A stretch of DNA of 64,000 nt from DAOUBP01 sp964513075 (GTDB lineage: Bacteria > Chloroflexota > Anaerolineae > CG2-30-64-16): contig CAZELR010000002.1 in assembly GCA_964513075.1 (NCBI GenBank), forward strand, positions 1 through 64,000, written 5' to 3'. The notes under the pieces were generated by a model that ran no database searches, had not been told where the DNA came from, and was given only the letters and a program-made list of their open reading frames with translations. Below, one piece after another: positions 50,050 through 59,668 of the stretch. The position numbers were made by a program, and so were the translations under genes. Each line of letters begins with the position of its first letter. Position 1 is the first letter of the stretch.

Positions 50050-50823
50050 ATGATTCGCTTTCGCGCGGTGTTCACGGGCTGTCTCCTGCTGGGCCTGACC
50101 CTGGTGGGGGCGGCGCCTGTGCTGGCTGCCAGCGCCCCGCAGGCATTGACTCCGCTGCAGGCGCCCATTGAGGGCTTCGATCGTTTTTTGGCGTTCCTCG
50201 CCAATCCCAACGTCGCCTATCTGTTGTTGGTGATCGGCCTATTGGGTGTGGTTGCTGAGGTGGTCACTGCCGGGGCGGTGTTCCCGGGCATTGCTGGCGC
50301 CATTTGTCTGCTGCTGTCAGCTTATGGCCTGCTGCGTTTACCGACCAACTGGATTGGGCTGGCGCTGATCGCCGCGGGCATCGTGATGTTCGTGCTGGAT
50401 CTCAAGATCTCCGGCATCGCCCTGAGCATCGGCGCGGTGATCGCGTTTGCCCTGGGATCGCTGTTGATCTTCACACCGTTTTGGGTGAGCGTCGATCTGG
50501 CGGTCCCGGTGGCCCGCTTGAATCCGTGGTTGATCGCCGGCGCGACCGGGGGTGTGGCGGCGTTTTTCTTGCTGGGTCTCGCGGCCGCGGTGAAGGCGCA
50601 ACTCAGGCCGGCCGCCATGGGGTCGAAGACATTGCTGGGTAAGACAGGTAGTGTGAAGACGGCGCTGGCGCCCCAGGGGATCGTGCACGTGGAGGGCGAG
50701 GAGTGGAGTGCGGTCAGCGCCACCGGCGCCCACTTGCCGGCCGGTGCGTCGGTGCGGGTGATCGGCCTGGATGGACTGACGTTGCGGGTCACCCCGTTGT
50801 CAGAGCCGGAATCGAGCCTTTAG
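50050..50823 (+). CDS. NfeD-family membrane protein
   Basis: 257 aa from the ATG at 50050 (SD GGAGG; TATAAT at 50014-50019). Signal peptide, then four to five membrane helices (about 50-185) and a C-terminal OB-fold NfeD domain (LLGKTGSVKTALAPQGIVHVEGEEWSAVS). The N-terminal ClpP-like protease part of long NfeD proteins is missing, so this is the short form. It pairs with the SPFH protein that follows. Its last codons and TAG stop lie inside palindrome P1 copy C. Confidence 0.9.
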   Translation: MIRFRAVFTGCLLLGLTLVGAAPVLAASAPQALTPLQAPIEGFDRFLAFLANPNVAYLLLVIGLLGVVAEVVTAGAVFPGIAGAICLLLSAYGLLRLPTNWIGLALIAAGIVMFVLDLKISGIALSIGAVIAFALGSLLIFTPFWVSVDLAVPVARLNPWLIAGATGGVAAFFLLGLAAAVKAQLRPAAMGSKTLLGKTGSVKTALAPQGIVHVEGEEWSAVSATGAHLPAGASVRVIGLDGLTLRVTPLSEPESSL

Positions 50824-50871
50824 GCGGTCTCAGGCCCGGTAACGCCGAACCGGGCGAAGTCTCGAATCCAA
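50813..50871. repeat. Palindromic dispersed element, family P1, copy C
   Basis: Starts GGAATCGAGCCTTTAGGCGG and ends GAAGTCTCGAATCC with an inner CCCGGT/ACCGGG hairpin. It carries the stop codon of the NfeD gene and fills the gap to the SPFH gene. Confidence 0.75.
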
Positions 50872-50900
50872 TAACAATAACCATCTCAAGGAGGTTCCCT

Positions 50901-51815
50901 ATGTTCAATGTAGCTAATGCGATTGCACTTCTGCTGCTGGTGCTGGTTCTGCTGTTCCTGTTTATCCTGGTGGCGTTTCGGCCATTGCGCATCGTGCGCG
51001 ATTACGAGCGGTTGGTGCTGTTCCGGCTGGGCCGGTTCGCGGGCGAGCGTGGCCCAGGCCTGGTATGGCTGTGGCCCATCATCGACCAGGCGGTGAAGGC
51101 CAACCTGCGGGAGGACTTCCTGGAGATCCCTAGCCAGACCTGCATCACCCAGGACAACGCACCCATCGACATCGACTTCCTGATCTATTGGAAGGTGGTC
51201 GATCCGGGCCTGAGCGTGCTGAAGGTGCGCGACTTTGCTGGCGCGTCTCAGGGCATCGCCACCACCACGCTGCGCGCAGTGATCGGCGATATCCCGTTGG
51301 ACGACGTGCTGGCGAAGCGCGAGCAGATCAACCAGATTCTGCGCACAAAGCTCGACGAGGTGACCGAGCGTTGGGGCGTCAAGGTAACCGGCGTCGAAAT
51401 CCGGGAGATCGTGCCTCCGCGCGAGATCCAGCAGGCGATGAACCGCCAGATGGCAGCCGAGCGTGAGCGCCGCGCGGTCGTCCTTGAGGCCGACGGCAAG
51501 CGTGAGGCCTCGATCAAGGTGGCCGAGGGCGCCAAGCAGGCCTCCATCCTCCAGGCAGAAGGCTCACGCCAGTCTTCCATCCTGAACGCCGAGGGCACGC
51601 GGCAGGCCGCGATCCTGAACGCCGAAGGCTATTCGCTGGCCCTGACGAAGATCTACGAGGCCGCGCAGAACATCGACAGCAAGACCATGAGCTTGCAGTA
51701 CCTCGAGGCATTGAAGGCGCTGGGTGCAGGCTCGGCCACCAAGTTCATCTTCCCGATGGAATTCGCCAGCCTGGTGAAGCCGCTGGCGGGGCAGGTGGCT
51801 GAGGCGATGAAGTAA
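50901..51815 (+). CDS. Stomatin/slipin-type SPFH protein
   Basis: 304 aa from the ATG at 50901 (SD AAGGAGG). One N-terminal membrane helix, the SPFH/Band 7 domain (about 25-200: LRIVRDYERLVLFRLGRF, NAPIDIDFLIYWKV), then a helical region with the near-repeats ILQAEGSRQSS/ILNAEGTRQAA/ILNAEGYSLAL typical of oligomerising slipins. Forms membrane microdomain assemblies with NfeD partners. Confidence 0.93.
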   Translation: MFNVANAIALLLLVLVLLFLFILVAFRPLRIVRDYERLVLFRLGRFAGERGPGLVWLWPIIDQAVKANLREDFLEIPSQTCITQDNAPIDIDFLIYWKVVDPGLSVLKVRDFAGASQGIATTTLRAVIGDIPLDDVLAKREQINQILRTKLDEVTERWGVKVTGVEIREIVPPREIQQAMNRQMAAERERRAVVLEADGKREASIKVAEGAKQASILQAEGSRQSSILNAEGTRQAAILNAEGYSLALTKIYEAAQNIDSKTMSLQYLEALKALGAGSATKFIFPMEFASLVKPLAGQVAEAMK

Positions 51816-51820
51816 AATCT

Positions 51821-51849
51821 TTGACAAAACCGCCTCGCTCGGTTACCAT
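51821..51849 (+). promoter_or_regulatory. Promoter of the SRP RNA gene
   Basis: TTGACA (51821-51826), 17-base spacer, TACCAT (51844-51849); predicted start matches the first base of the closing stem. Confidence 0.75.
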
Positions 51850-51854
51850 ATGTG

Positions 51855-52126
51855 CGGTCGTGCTAAACGGGGAGCTAGCGGTGCCTTGTAACCCGCAATC
51901 CGCTATAGCGGGGTCGAAGTCCCTTCTTGAGGGCCTGCGGTCAGCGGGACTGCTTGGCAGGTAAGCGTGGATGGTTGGGTCCTGTGCGGCGGGGGCCTGT
52001 GAAACTGGTCAGGACCGGAAGGTAGCAGCCATAAGCGGTCACCCTCGGGTGCCACGGGGTTGCCTGGCCTGAGCAAGCCTGTCCGGCAAGCCAAGTGACG
52101 AGGATCGAAAAAGGGTGCACGACCAG
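51855..52126 (+). ncRNA. ffs: Signal recognition particle RNA, large bacterial type
   Basis: The helix 8 tip TGGTCAGGACCGGAAGGTAGCAGCC is the conserved Ffh-binding site. The 5' Alu-type part (GCTAAACGGGGAGCTAGCGG, TGTAACCCGCAATCCGCTATAGC) is that of long bacterial SRP RNAs. The ends close as GGTCGTGC (51856) with GCACGACC (52117). About 270 nt, not the 4.5S short form. Confidence 0.95.
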
Positions 52127-52134
52127 CACTCATG

Positions 52135-52174
52135 AAGACGGACAAGCCATTTATGGCCTGTCCGTCTTTTTCGT
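52135..52174 (+). terminator. Intrinsic terminator of the SRP RNA gene
   Basis: AGACGGACAAGCCAT pairs with ATGGCCTGTCCGTCT, followed by TTTTTCG. Confidence 0.85.
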
Positions 52175-52211
52175 TCGTAAGTTGGCAACCAGGAGAATGA
52201 GCAGGATCCCA

Positions 52212-52874
52212 TTACGGCAATACCCCTAGTTCATCCAGTGACCGGAACAGCTCCGCGGCATCGCGGTAGACCCGGTACGCGCCGGCCCGGTTGAGCTCAT
52301 CCTCGCCGTACCCTCCGGTCAGCACTCCGATGCTCAGCATGCCGGCCCGCCGCGCGGCCAGCAGGTCCCATACCGCATCCCCGATCACATAGCAGTCTTC
52401 GGGACGCACCCCCAGCCGCTCCTGGCAGGCCAGAAAGAGATCAGGTTCCGGCTTGGCTCGCGAGACGTCACCCCGTTCCACCACCACAGTCTCCTCACCG
52501 ATCCCCAGCACCGCCAGCGACGCGTCGATGTCGGGGCGATGCCCCGAGGTGGCGATGCCGTGCGTGATGTTGTTGGCCCGCAAGTAGGCCAGGAGCTCCA
52601 CCGCGCCGGGCAGGGGCCGGCGCACGGGCATGGCCTGCTCGAAAAGCTCGCTGTGCCGGCGCTGCAGCGCAGTCACCTCCTCCGCGCTGAGCTCACGGCC
52701 CAGCTCGCGGCCCGCTGCGCGCGCAAACAGGCCGCCGCTCATGCCGATGCGTCGGTGGATGCGCCAACCATCGATCGGCAGGCCGGCCTCCCAGAACGCG
52801 GTCTGCCACGTGAAGACATGCGCGTAAACCGTGTCGATCAGGGTGCCGTCGAGGTCGAAGATCAGTGCTCGCAT
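52212..52874 (-). CDS. HAD-superfamily phosphatase (phosphoglycolate phosphatase-like)
   Basis: 220 aa. Motif I IFDLDGTLIDT with the nucleophile Asp, a helical cap (residues about 15-85), motif II TSGHR, motif III Lys in RAKPEPDLFLA, and motif IV GDAVWDLLAARRAG. Substrate is likely a small phosphate ester such as 2-phosphoglycolate or a sugar phosphate. Confidence 0.9.
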   Translation of the reverse strand: MRALIFDLDGTLIDTVYAHVFTWQTAFWEAGLPIDGWRIHRRIGMSGGLFARAAGRELGRELSAEEVTALQRRHSELFEQAMPVRRPLPGAVELLAYLRANNITHGIATSGHRPDIDASLAVLGIGEETVVVERGDVSRAKPEPDLFLACQERLGVRPEDCYVIGDAVWDLLAARRAGMLSIGVLTGGYGEDELNRAGAYRVYRDAAELFRSLDELGVLP

Positions 52875-52905
52875 GGATGATCTGCCTTTCTCAATCGGAG
52901 CGCGG

Positions 52906-52941
52906 CATCCTCAGAGGCTGCCGTTCGCATCTGAGGATGCT
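52906..52941. repeat. Small hairpin upstream of the HAD gene
   Basis: GCATCCTCAGAGG...CATCTGAGGATGC: near-perfect arms between the small membrane protein gene and the HAD gene. Confidence 0.5.
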
Positions 52942-52970
52942 CACTACGCTGTGCAGGGCGCCTGTTGGCG

Positions 52971-53423
52971 TCACTTCTCGGCCGGCAGTCGCCGGAGCAG
53001 CGTTAGATGGGCGCCGAAGAGCGTCATCAGGAACTGCAGAAACGGCGAGATGCCGATCATCAGCACCAGCCAGCCGACGAAGCTTGCGGTGGGTTCGTAA
53101 AGGATCATGGGGATGCCGAAGTTTGCCAGGTCGGCCGCGGGATCCAACAGCATCTCGACCATGCGGCTCCAGATGATCGCCATGAGGAGGCCGGTAAAGG
53201 CTGCAGTCAGCGCCGCCCACCGCAGCACCTGGCCGAGCAGTTGCCGGGCTGGACGCGGCTTCTCCGTGACCCGCATCGCGATCACCCATCCGACCGGCAG
53301 GCCGAACACGATGCAGACGATGGGGATGCCCATGCCGAGCCCGACGCAGATCACGTCGAGCGCGGCGTAGATGAGCAGCAGCCAGCGGGGTTGGAGCGAA
53401 AGAAGAGCTGGTCTTTGAGTCAT
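52971..53423 (-). CDS. Small integral membrane protein, unknown
   Basis: 150 aa with four predicted membrane helices (about 15-50 as two, 68-88, 112-140) and short loops. No family recognised. It begins seven bases after the stop of the A2M lipoprotein gene, so it may be its last operon member. Confidence 0.6.
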   Translation of the reverse strand: MTQRPALLSLQPRWLLLIYAALDVICVGLGMGIPIVCIVFGLPVGWVIAMRVTEKPRPARQLLGQVLRWAALTAAFTGLLMAIIWSRMVEMLLDPAADLANFGIPMILYEPTASFVGWLVLMIGISPFLQFLMTLFGAHLTLLRRLPAEK

Positions 53424-53430
53424 GGCAACC

Positions 53431-56400
53431 CTACTCTGTCACTATGAACACGCCCCCGGCCCCGCGGCCCCACACTTCAGGGAAGTACATCTGCGACGCG
53501 GTCGGCGGCAGGGTCAGGAACGTGCCGGGCAGGCTGGCGCGCGCCTGGTAGGTGAACTGGTAGGTGCCGGGTGCCAGCTCAGTGGCGAAGAGCACCGCCT
53601 TCTCATCCCGCAGCTCGACGTGGGTGGGGGTCCACCACCAGTCCCACCACGGCGCTGTCTTCGCGGATGTACTGCCCTTCTCCACGTCCGGCCCTTCGGC
53701 CGTCCGGCTGGTGGTGAGCAGGCTGGCGTCCACGCCCTCCAGGCCCGCGGGCAGCGGGTCTTCCACGATCACGTAGTGGCTGGTGTTCGGCACGACTACG
53801 GTTAGCTTGATTTGCAGCACGTCACCGACGCGCGCTTTGTTCACGGGTGCGCACGCAGCGGTTGGGTTCTTGGCGCCGGCCTGCGCCTGCGTGTTGAGGC
53901 AATCGGCCAAGCGCACCTCGCGACTGACGGTCAGGCCCCGGCTCAGCGGCTGGATCTGCTCGGCTGGTTGGTAGGTCCGCAGGTGCGCGGTGTAGTAGAG
54001 CTGGCCGTCGCCGGTCTGACCTGCAGCCGCTGTGCGGCTGAGGACGAGGTCGTTGGTTCTGTCCAGCAGCAGTCGGGCGATATCGGCGCGCATGGTTGCG
54101 ACCTGATCGACGGTGTCGGGCGTCACCGCACCCTCGCCCAGCGTCTGGCCGTTGAGCGCCACCTGCCAGGAATAATCCCCCTTCAGTTCGCCGGTCGCAG
54201 CCATCCACTCGGTCAGCGCGATGATGGACCAGGCGGTTTCCTGGGTGGTCTCCCAGTGATCAGCCTTGCGTGCGGTCATCAGCCAGCGGACGGTGTTCGG
54301 TCCCAGTGCGTTCTCCGGGTCCAGCTTGGCCAGCGCGGCCAGCACGATGGCGGTGCTGCGCGTGTCGGTGTTCATGTTCCAGTAGTCCGGCAGTCCCTCT
54401 TCCCAGTGCGTCGAGGTCGCCGTGACCCGCGCCTCGTGGCCCAGGTCCACCAGCAGGGTCTTGATGCGATCCGGCGCGGCCTCGTCGTTGATCAGATTTA
54501 GCGTCATCGCCAGGTAGGCCTTGCCGAACGCGGCCAGCTTGGCATTTTCGGCGAAGAGCGCGCCCGCCCGGTTCGGTTCCAGTTGGCCGGCCTCGGCCAG
54601 CGCGTAGAGGATGAACGCCTGGCGGTCGAGCTGCCACTCGCGCAGCTCCTTGGGCGCCTTCAGGCTGCCCCGCAGGAACTTGATTCCGCGCTCCAGCACC
54701 CCTTGATCTACGGTGAAGCCGGCCTGCCTGGCTTTCGCCAGGCCGAACACCACGTAGGAGCTGATCGTGACGTTGCTGTCGTCGTTGCTCCACCAGCCCC
54801 AGCCGCCATCGACGTGCTGCTGGCTGTAGATGCGCTGCAAGCCCACCCCCACCTGCTGCGGCAGCTTGGCTTCCAGATCCGGGTTCGAGCGTCCCAGTTT
54901 CTTCAGCGCGGCGTAGCTCACCACGTTGGGCAGGAAGCGGCTCAGGGTCTGCTCGACGCATTCGTAGGGGTAGTGCTCCAGGTATGTCAGCCCGCCCAAC
55001 ATGCCGGCGGCTAGACTCGGCTCCAGCGTCACGTCCAGCTCGGCGCGGGTCGGGTCGATGCCGCTGGGCAGGCGCACCAGCTCCAGCACATCGGCGCCCA
55101 ACGCCACCTGGCCGCTGGTGCCCACCACTTCGGGCGTGCTGTAGCGATAGACCGGCAGCACGACTTTCACCGCGTCGGCCAGCGGCTCCGCGCGGCCCGA
55201 GGTGGTCGCGCTCATGGTGACGGTCACCTCTTCGACGTTCGCCTGCACGGTGACCGGCCAGACGGCCTTGTAGGTGCCGCCCGCTGGCACGCTGACGGTT
55301 GCAGTTGTCGTCTGCGGGGTTTCAAGCCCGGTCGCTGCAAGGCGCACCGTCACTTCCAGTGGGTCGGCGGTGGTGTTGTGGATCACGCCCGCGATCTCGG
55401 CCTTGTCGCCGGCCACGAAGAAGCGCGGCAGCACCGGCCGCACCAGCAGCGCCTTGGTGGCGATGATGTCGGTCTTGGACTGGCCCACCAGCGTGTCGGC
55501 GGTGATCGCGCGGGCGTCCATGGTCCAGGTGGTCAGGTTGTCGGGCAGCGTCACCTCGACGGATGCCTTGCCGTCCTTGTCGGTGGTCACGGCCGAGCGC
55601 CAGAACGCGATATCGGGAAACTCGCTGCGCACTGCCAGCAGGCCCATCTCGCCGCCGCCGCCGCCGCCGCCCTTGCCTTCCTCGGCAAGCTGGGCCACCA
55701 GCCGGTCGATGTTCAGGGCCAGGGTCGCACCGGTCTGCACACCCAGGCTGCGCTGGCTGTAGAAGCGGTCGAGCAGGGCCCCCGCGTTGTCCGCGGCCAG
55801 CGACAGTACTGCCTTATCCACCAGCGCCAGCGACACCTCGGCCGCCACCGGTTTGCCCGCGGCGTCCAGGGTCCGAATGTCCCACGTCACCGTGTCGCGC
55901 GGCGCGAATTGAGCTGGAACTGAATCCTGACCCCTGACTTCTGTCTCCTGTCCCCTGGGGGTCAATACCACCTGCAACTCCTTGTCGGCCACCGACACCT
56001 TGAGCTGAATCAGGCCGACCTTGAAGGACGGCGAGGGGCTGGTGGCGTCGATGCCTTTCATGATGATCAGCGACACGAACGCGTTGGGCGCCATCTCGGC
56101 GGTGATGGGCAGTTCCAGCACCTCGCTGTTACCGGCTAGCTCGATCACTCGGTGGCTGAGCACTCGGCCGCGTTCGATCGTCAGCAGCGCCTTCACCTTG
56201 CCCTGGTAGGGGCTGGGGGCCAGGATCTCGGCCGTGTCACCTACTTTGTACTCGTCTTTGTCGGCGACCAGTTTGATGCGGTCGTTGTTCTCTTGTCGCC
56301 ACGGCACGAAGTCACGGCCGCTGACCCAGACGTAGGCTGCGCTGCGCAGTGCATGGCCCTGCTCGTCCCGTGCGCTGGCCTCGATCTTGTACTCGCCGGA

Positions 56401-59400
56401 CTTTTTCGGGGTCCAGGCTAGCACGGCCGCGCCTTGGGCATCGGTTGTAAGGGTCTCAGTCAGCACCGCAGTCTTTATGGGTCGCGTGACCCAGTAGAAG
56501 CGGCCGTCTTCGGCTTTCTCCTGCACGCTCTTCCATTCGATCTGGCTGACCACAGCGGTCACTTCGACCCCGGGCACGGGTGCGCTCTGCGCGTCCACGG
56601 TGATGATGTCGACCTGATTCTCCTGATCGGTGGTCCCCACGTAGCCGCGCGGGCTCACGCCGATGTAGAACTGGCCCTTGTGCACCACCGCAGTGGCCTG
56701 GGTCGAGACCGCCTGGTTGTTCAGGTCCTCGACGGTGAGGTCAAAGGTGAAGCGCTGGCTGCCCGGGAACTTCGCAATGTCGGCCGGCGCGCTGAAGGTG
56801 AAGCGGCCTTGGGCGTCGGTGCGGCCCTCGCCCTGGCTGAGCTGCCCGCCCGATGGACCGGTGCGCGTCACGTTCCACCACTCCCAATCACTGAAGCTCC
56901 AATATCCCTCGCCTTGATAGTCGAAGGACGCGTCATTGCTCAACAGCGTCCAGCGCACCTTGCCGTTCTTCACCGGCCCGCCGAAGAAGTAATTGGCCTG
57001 CAACGTCACACTGATCTGTTCGCCCTGGGTGTATTCGGGCTTGTCGGTCACCGCGCTCAGCTCGTATTCGGGCTTGCGGTACTCGGCCACCTGGAAGCCG
57101 ACGCCCGGCGACACCGACTCGGTCAGTTGCACCGATAGGTAGTAGTAGCCCAGGGATGCATCCGGACCCAGCTCGAGCTTGCCGTCGGTCGCGCCCAGCG
57201 CATCCAGGAGCTGGCTCGTCTGGACCAGCGCATTGCCCTGGTCGTCATTGATGGTGACGGTGACGGGCTGACCCGGCGCAGGCAGGGAATACAGTGCGTC
57301 GTTGTCACGGCGGATGATGGCCTTCCAGTACACGGTTTGGCCAGGGCGGTAGATGGGACGATCGGTGTAGACATAACCGACATAGGGTTGAGCCTGTGCG
57401 CCGCCAGATATGCTGAAGTCCCACGGGCCGATGCCGTCCGACCAGTTGGTGGACGCCACACCAAACCCGCCGGCTTCGGTTGTCGCCAGCGCCAGCAGCG
57501 GCTCCCACGGGTTGCGCACGGCGGCCAGCTTGATGGTGGCGACGCCATCTTCGTCCGTCGTCGCCGTGAGATCGGTATCTGCGTTATCGGTGAAGTGCAC
57601 CTGTGCGCCGGACACCGGCTGGCCTGTCTTTAGGTCGGTGACCCACGCCAGCGCTGCATCGCTGCTGGCCTTGAGGGTGACGTTGAGATCGGTGCGAATG
57701 ATCAGTTGGCGCGGGGGCCTCTGGTTGTTCGACAGGGAGCCGCCCAACTCCAGCCAGTAGATGCCGGGCGCCAGCGCTGCGCCCTGATCATCCAGCAGTG
57801 ACTCGCGCAGGAAGCCCGTCTCGTTAGCCTTCACGGTGCTGGTTACCGCCCACTGGCGCACGCGCGCCGCGGCCGACGGCCGATACTTGTCCCACGCCTC
57901 CCAGTACTCGCCGCCGGTCACCGCGATGAGCTCATTGGGCGTCAGCCGGTAGAGGTCGAAGCGCACCTCCGGCGTGTTGCGGTAGACCACCACGGCCTGG
58001 GTCTCGGTGTACGCGCTGTAAGTGCCTACCTGGCCCTGGTTGTTGAGCTGCAGAATCGGATCCAGGTTGCCCGTGCGGAAGCGCAGCACGTTGTCCTCAC
58101 CCAGGGTGTTGCCGTAGGGATCGGCCACCTTGCCCGAAAGGGTCACGATGTAATCGGTCGCCGGCAGCTTGGTGAAGTCGAGATAAAGATAGTTCTCGTA
58201 CTCGTTGTAATAGGTGTAGACCTGGGTCGGCTTGGGCAGGATCGTGATCGTACCGCTGATGAAGGTCGCAGGATTCATCGGGCCCGCGAACTCGAAGCGG
58301 ACGCCGCCGGCAGGCTCGAACGATTTGGCGCCGTTTGCAGGCTGGGTCTTGGTCACCTTGGGCAGCGGCACGGTGCTGAACACGAAACGGCGGCCCGGCG
58401 TGTCCTGCAACTGGCCCACTTTGCTGATGGCCAATGCGGTCGGTGCGACGGCCGCCGTATACCCGGTGCCGAATTTCAGCACCTGCGCCGGCTTGAATCC
58501 CAGCTCGGTGGCATCGGCGTTCCAGGTGAAGGTCCCGGCTACTGCATCGCCCTTGACTTCGGTCAGCGTAAACGCGGCCTCGGTGCTCGGCTTGTCCATC
58601 GGCATCGAGAACGTGACCGTGATCGGCTTTTCGATGCGCACGTTGGTGGGCGATTCGGGCGTCCAACGCAGCACGGTCGGCTCCGTGGTGCGGAAGCCAA
58701 AGGTATAAGGGGCGCCCAGCACGCCGCCCGTGGTGTCTTCCAGGCCTGCTGTGACCGTCACGCTGTACTGCATGGAGGCGGCCAATCCGGCCAGCGGCGT
58801 GAAGCGATAGATGCTGGTGCTGATCCATTCCCCCTTGCCTTCCAGCGTCGGGGTGATGATCAGCGGTGCGGGCAGCCCGGCCTGCTCACCTCCACCGGTC
58901 AACGGCACCACGGGCCGGTTGAATGCGATGGTGATTGGGATGTCCACCGGCACGCCTTCGGTCTTATCGGCCGGTTGGGTGCTGGTCACTTCCAGGAAGC
59001 CCACCGTCTTGAACTTGGTTGCGACCGGCTGCAGGAGCTGCAAGCCGCTGGCGCTCTTCGCACTGGCCGCCACCGCGATGCGGTATTCCAGGCCGCGCTC
59101 CATTCGTTCTGTGGGGGTGAAGGTCAACCGGTCACCCTTCACCTCGACGTCGCCCGCCACCTTTGGCTCAATGCTGAACGCAGCGCTGGTGCTGGCCGGG
59201 TCCATGGGCTGGTCGAAGGTGACGATCACCGGCGCGGCGATGATTTGTTCCTCCCCGCGATCGGGCTTGACGCTGATCACGGTGGGCGGCAGCGGCGGCC
59301 GCGTGGGGGTAGGAGCCGGTACATCGGTGGGCGCAGCCGTGGGCGCGTCAGCTATCGGAGAAAGCGCCTGGCTGGTCTGCGGCGCGGCAGGAGCCGACGT

Positions 59401-59499
59401 TGCGGCCGGCGCGGCCGGCTGGACCGCCGGCGAACACGCAGCAAGGAATACCATCATGAGAGTGGCGATGATGGAGATTGTGCGTTGGTGCTGATGCAT
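53431..59499 (-). CDS. Alpha-2-macroglobulin family lipoprotein with thioester
   Basis: 2022 aa from the ATG at 59499 (SD GGGAGG, five bases). Lipobox LAAC (Cys22) after a short signal; a Pro/Ala/Thr linker; about four Big_5-like Ig domains (PTVISVKPDRGEEQ..., VTSTQPADKTEGVP..., VLRWTPESPTNV..., VTKTQPANGAKSF...); then macroglobulin domains and the thioester domain with CVEQT (Cys about 1514), so the covalent trap is intact. A Gly-rich stretch GKGGGGGGGEMG precedes the A2M domain. Such proteins trap attacking proteases in the cell envelope and are classically paired with PbpC, as here. Confidence 0.95.
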   Translation of the reverse strand: MHQHQRTISIIATLMMVFLAACSPAVQPAAPAATSAPAAPQTSQALSPIADAPTAAPTDVPAPTPTRPPLPPTVISVKPDRGEEQIIAAPVIVTFDQPMDPASTSAAFSIEPKVAGDVEVKGDRLTFTPTERMERGLEYRIAVAASAKSASGLQLLQPVATKFKTVGFLEVTSTQPADKTEGVPVDIPITIAFNRPVVPLTGGGEQAGLPAPLIITPTLEGKGEWISTSIYRFTPLAGLAASMQYSVTVTAGLEDTTGGVLGAPYTFGFRTTEPTVLRWTPESPTNVRIEKPITVTFSMPMDKPSTEAAFTLTEVKGDAVAGTFTWNADATELGFKPAQVLKFGTGYTAAVAPTALAISKVGQLQDTPGRRFVFSTVPLPKVTKTQPANGAKSFEPAGGVRFEFAGPMNPATFISGTITILPKPTQVYTYYNEYENYLYLDFTKLPATDYIVTLSGKVADPYGNTLGEDNVLRFRTGNLDPILQLNNQGQVGTYSAYTETQAVVVYRNTPEVRFDLYRLTPNELIAVTGGEYWEAWDKYRPSAAARVRQWAVTSTVKANETGFLRESLLDDQGAALAPGIYWLELGGSLSNNQRPPRQLIIRTDLNVTLKASSDAALAWVTDLKTGQPVSGAQVHFTDNADTDLTATTDEDGVATIKLAAVRNPWEPLLALATTEAGGFGVASTNWSDGIGPWDFSISGGAQAQPYVGYVYTDRPIYRPGQTVYWKAIIRRDNDALYSLPAPGQPVTVTINDDQGNALVQTSQLLDALGATDGKLELGPDASLGYYYLSVQLTESVSPGVGFQVAEYRKPEYELSAVTDKPEYTQGEQISVTLQANYFFGGPVKNGKVRWTLLSNDASFDYQGEGYWSFSDWEWWNVTRTGPSGGQLSQGEGRTDAQGRFTFSAPADIAKFPGSQRFTFDLTVEDLNNQAVSTQATAVVHKGQFYIGVSPRGYVGTTDQENQVDIITVDAQSAPVPGVEVTAVVSQIEWKSVQEKAEDGRFYWVTRPIKTAVLTETLTTDAQGAAVLAWTPKKSGEYKIEASARDEQGHALRSAAYVWVSGRDFVPWRQENNDRIKLVADKDEYKVGDTAEILAPSPYQGKVKALLTIERGRVLSHRVIELAGNSEVLELPITAEMAPNAFVSLIIMKGIDATSPSPSFKVGLIQLKVSVADKELQVVLTPRGQETEVRGQDSVPAQFAPRDTVTWDIRTLDAAGKPVAAEVSLALVDKAVLSLAADNAGALLDRFYSQRSLGVQTGATLALNIDRLVAQLAEEGKGGGGGGGEMGLLAVRSEFPDIAFWRSAVTTDKDGKASVEVTLPDNLTTWTMDARAITADTLVGQSKTDIIATKALLVRPVLPRFFVAGDKAEIAGVIHNTTADPLEVTVRLAATGLETPQTTTATVSVPAGGTYKAVWPVTVQANVEEVTVTMSATTSGRAEPLADAVKVVLPVYRYSTPEVVGTSGQVALGADVLELVRLPSGIDPTRAELDVTLEPSLAAGMLGGLTYLEHYPYECVEQTLSRFLPNVVSYAALKKLGRSNPDLEAKLPQQVGVGLQRIYSQQHVDGGWGWWSNDDSNVTISSYVVFGLAKARQAGFTVDQGVLERGIKFLRGSLKAPKELREWQLDRQAFILYALAEAGQLEPNRAGALFAENAKLAAFGKAYLAMTLNLINDEAAPDRIKTLLVDLGHEARVTATSTHWEEGLPDYWNMNTDTRSTAIVLAALAKLDPENALGPNTVRWLMTARKADHWETTQETAWSIIALTEWMAATGELKGDYSWQVALNGQTLGEGAVTPDTVDQVATMRADIARLLLDRTNDLVLSRTAAAGQTGDGQLYYTAHLRTYQPAEQIQPLSRGLTVSREVRLADCLNTQAQAGAKNPTAACAPVNKARVGDVLQIKLTVVVPNTSHYVIVEDPLPAGLEGVDASLLTTSRTAEGPDVEKGSTSAKTAPWWDWWWTPTHVELRDEKAVLFATELAPGTYQFTYQARASLPGTFLTLPPTASQMYFPEVWGRGAGGVFIVTE

Positions 59500-59630
59500 G
59501 TGAGCCTCCCAGTCCTTTTCATTCAAAGCGCGAGTGATACTACAACTGTTCCGTCATTGTACCGCGCTAGACGCCTCGTGCTTCTGCAAAGTTCCATCCA
59601 ATTCCCCTGATTTCCTGTTGTTTTGTTGAC

Positions 59631-59663
59631 ACACCCTAAGGGTCTCGAAGACCCTTAGGGTGT
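59631..59663. repeat. Perfect palindrome between pbpC and the A2M gene
   Basis: ACACCCTAAGGGTCT, loop CGA, AGACCCTTAGGGTGT: 15-base perfect arms in the 169-base gap of an operon; no U-tract. Confidence 0.8.
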
Positions 59664-59668
59664 AGGCG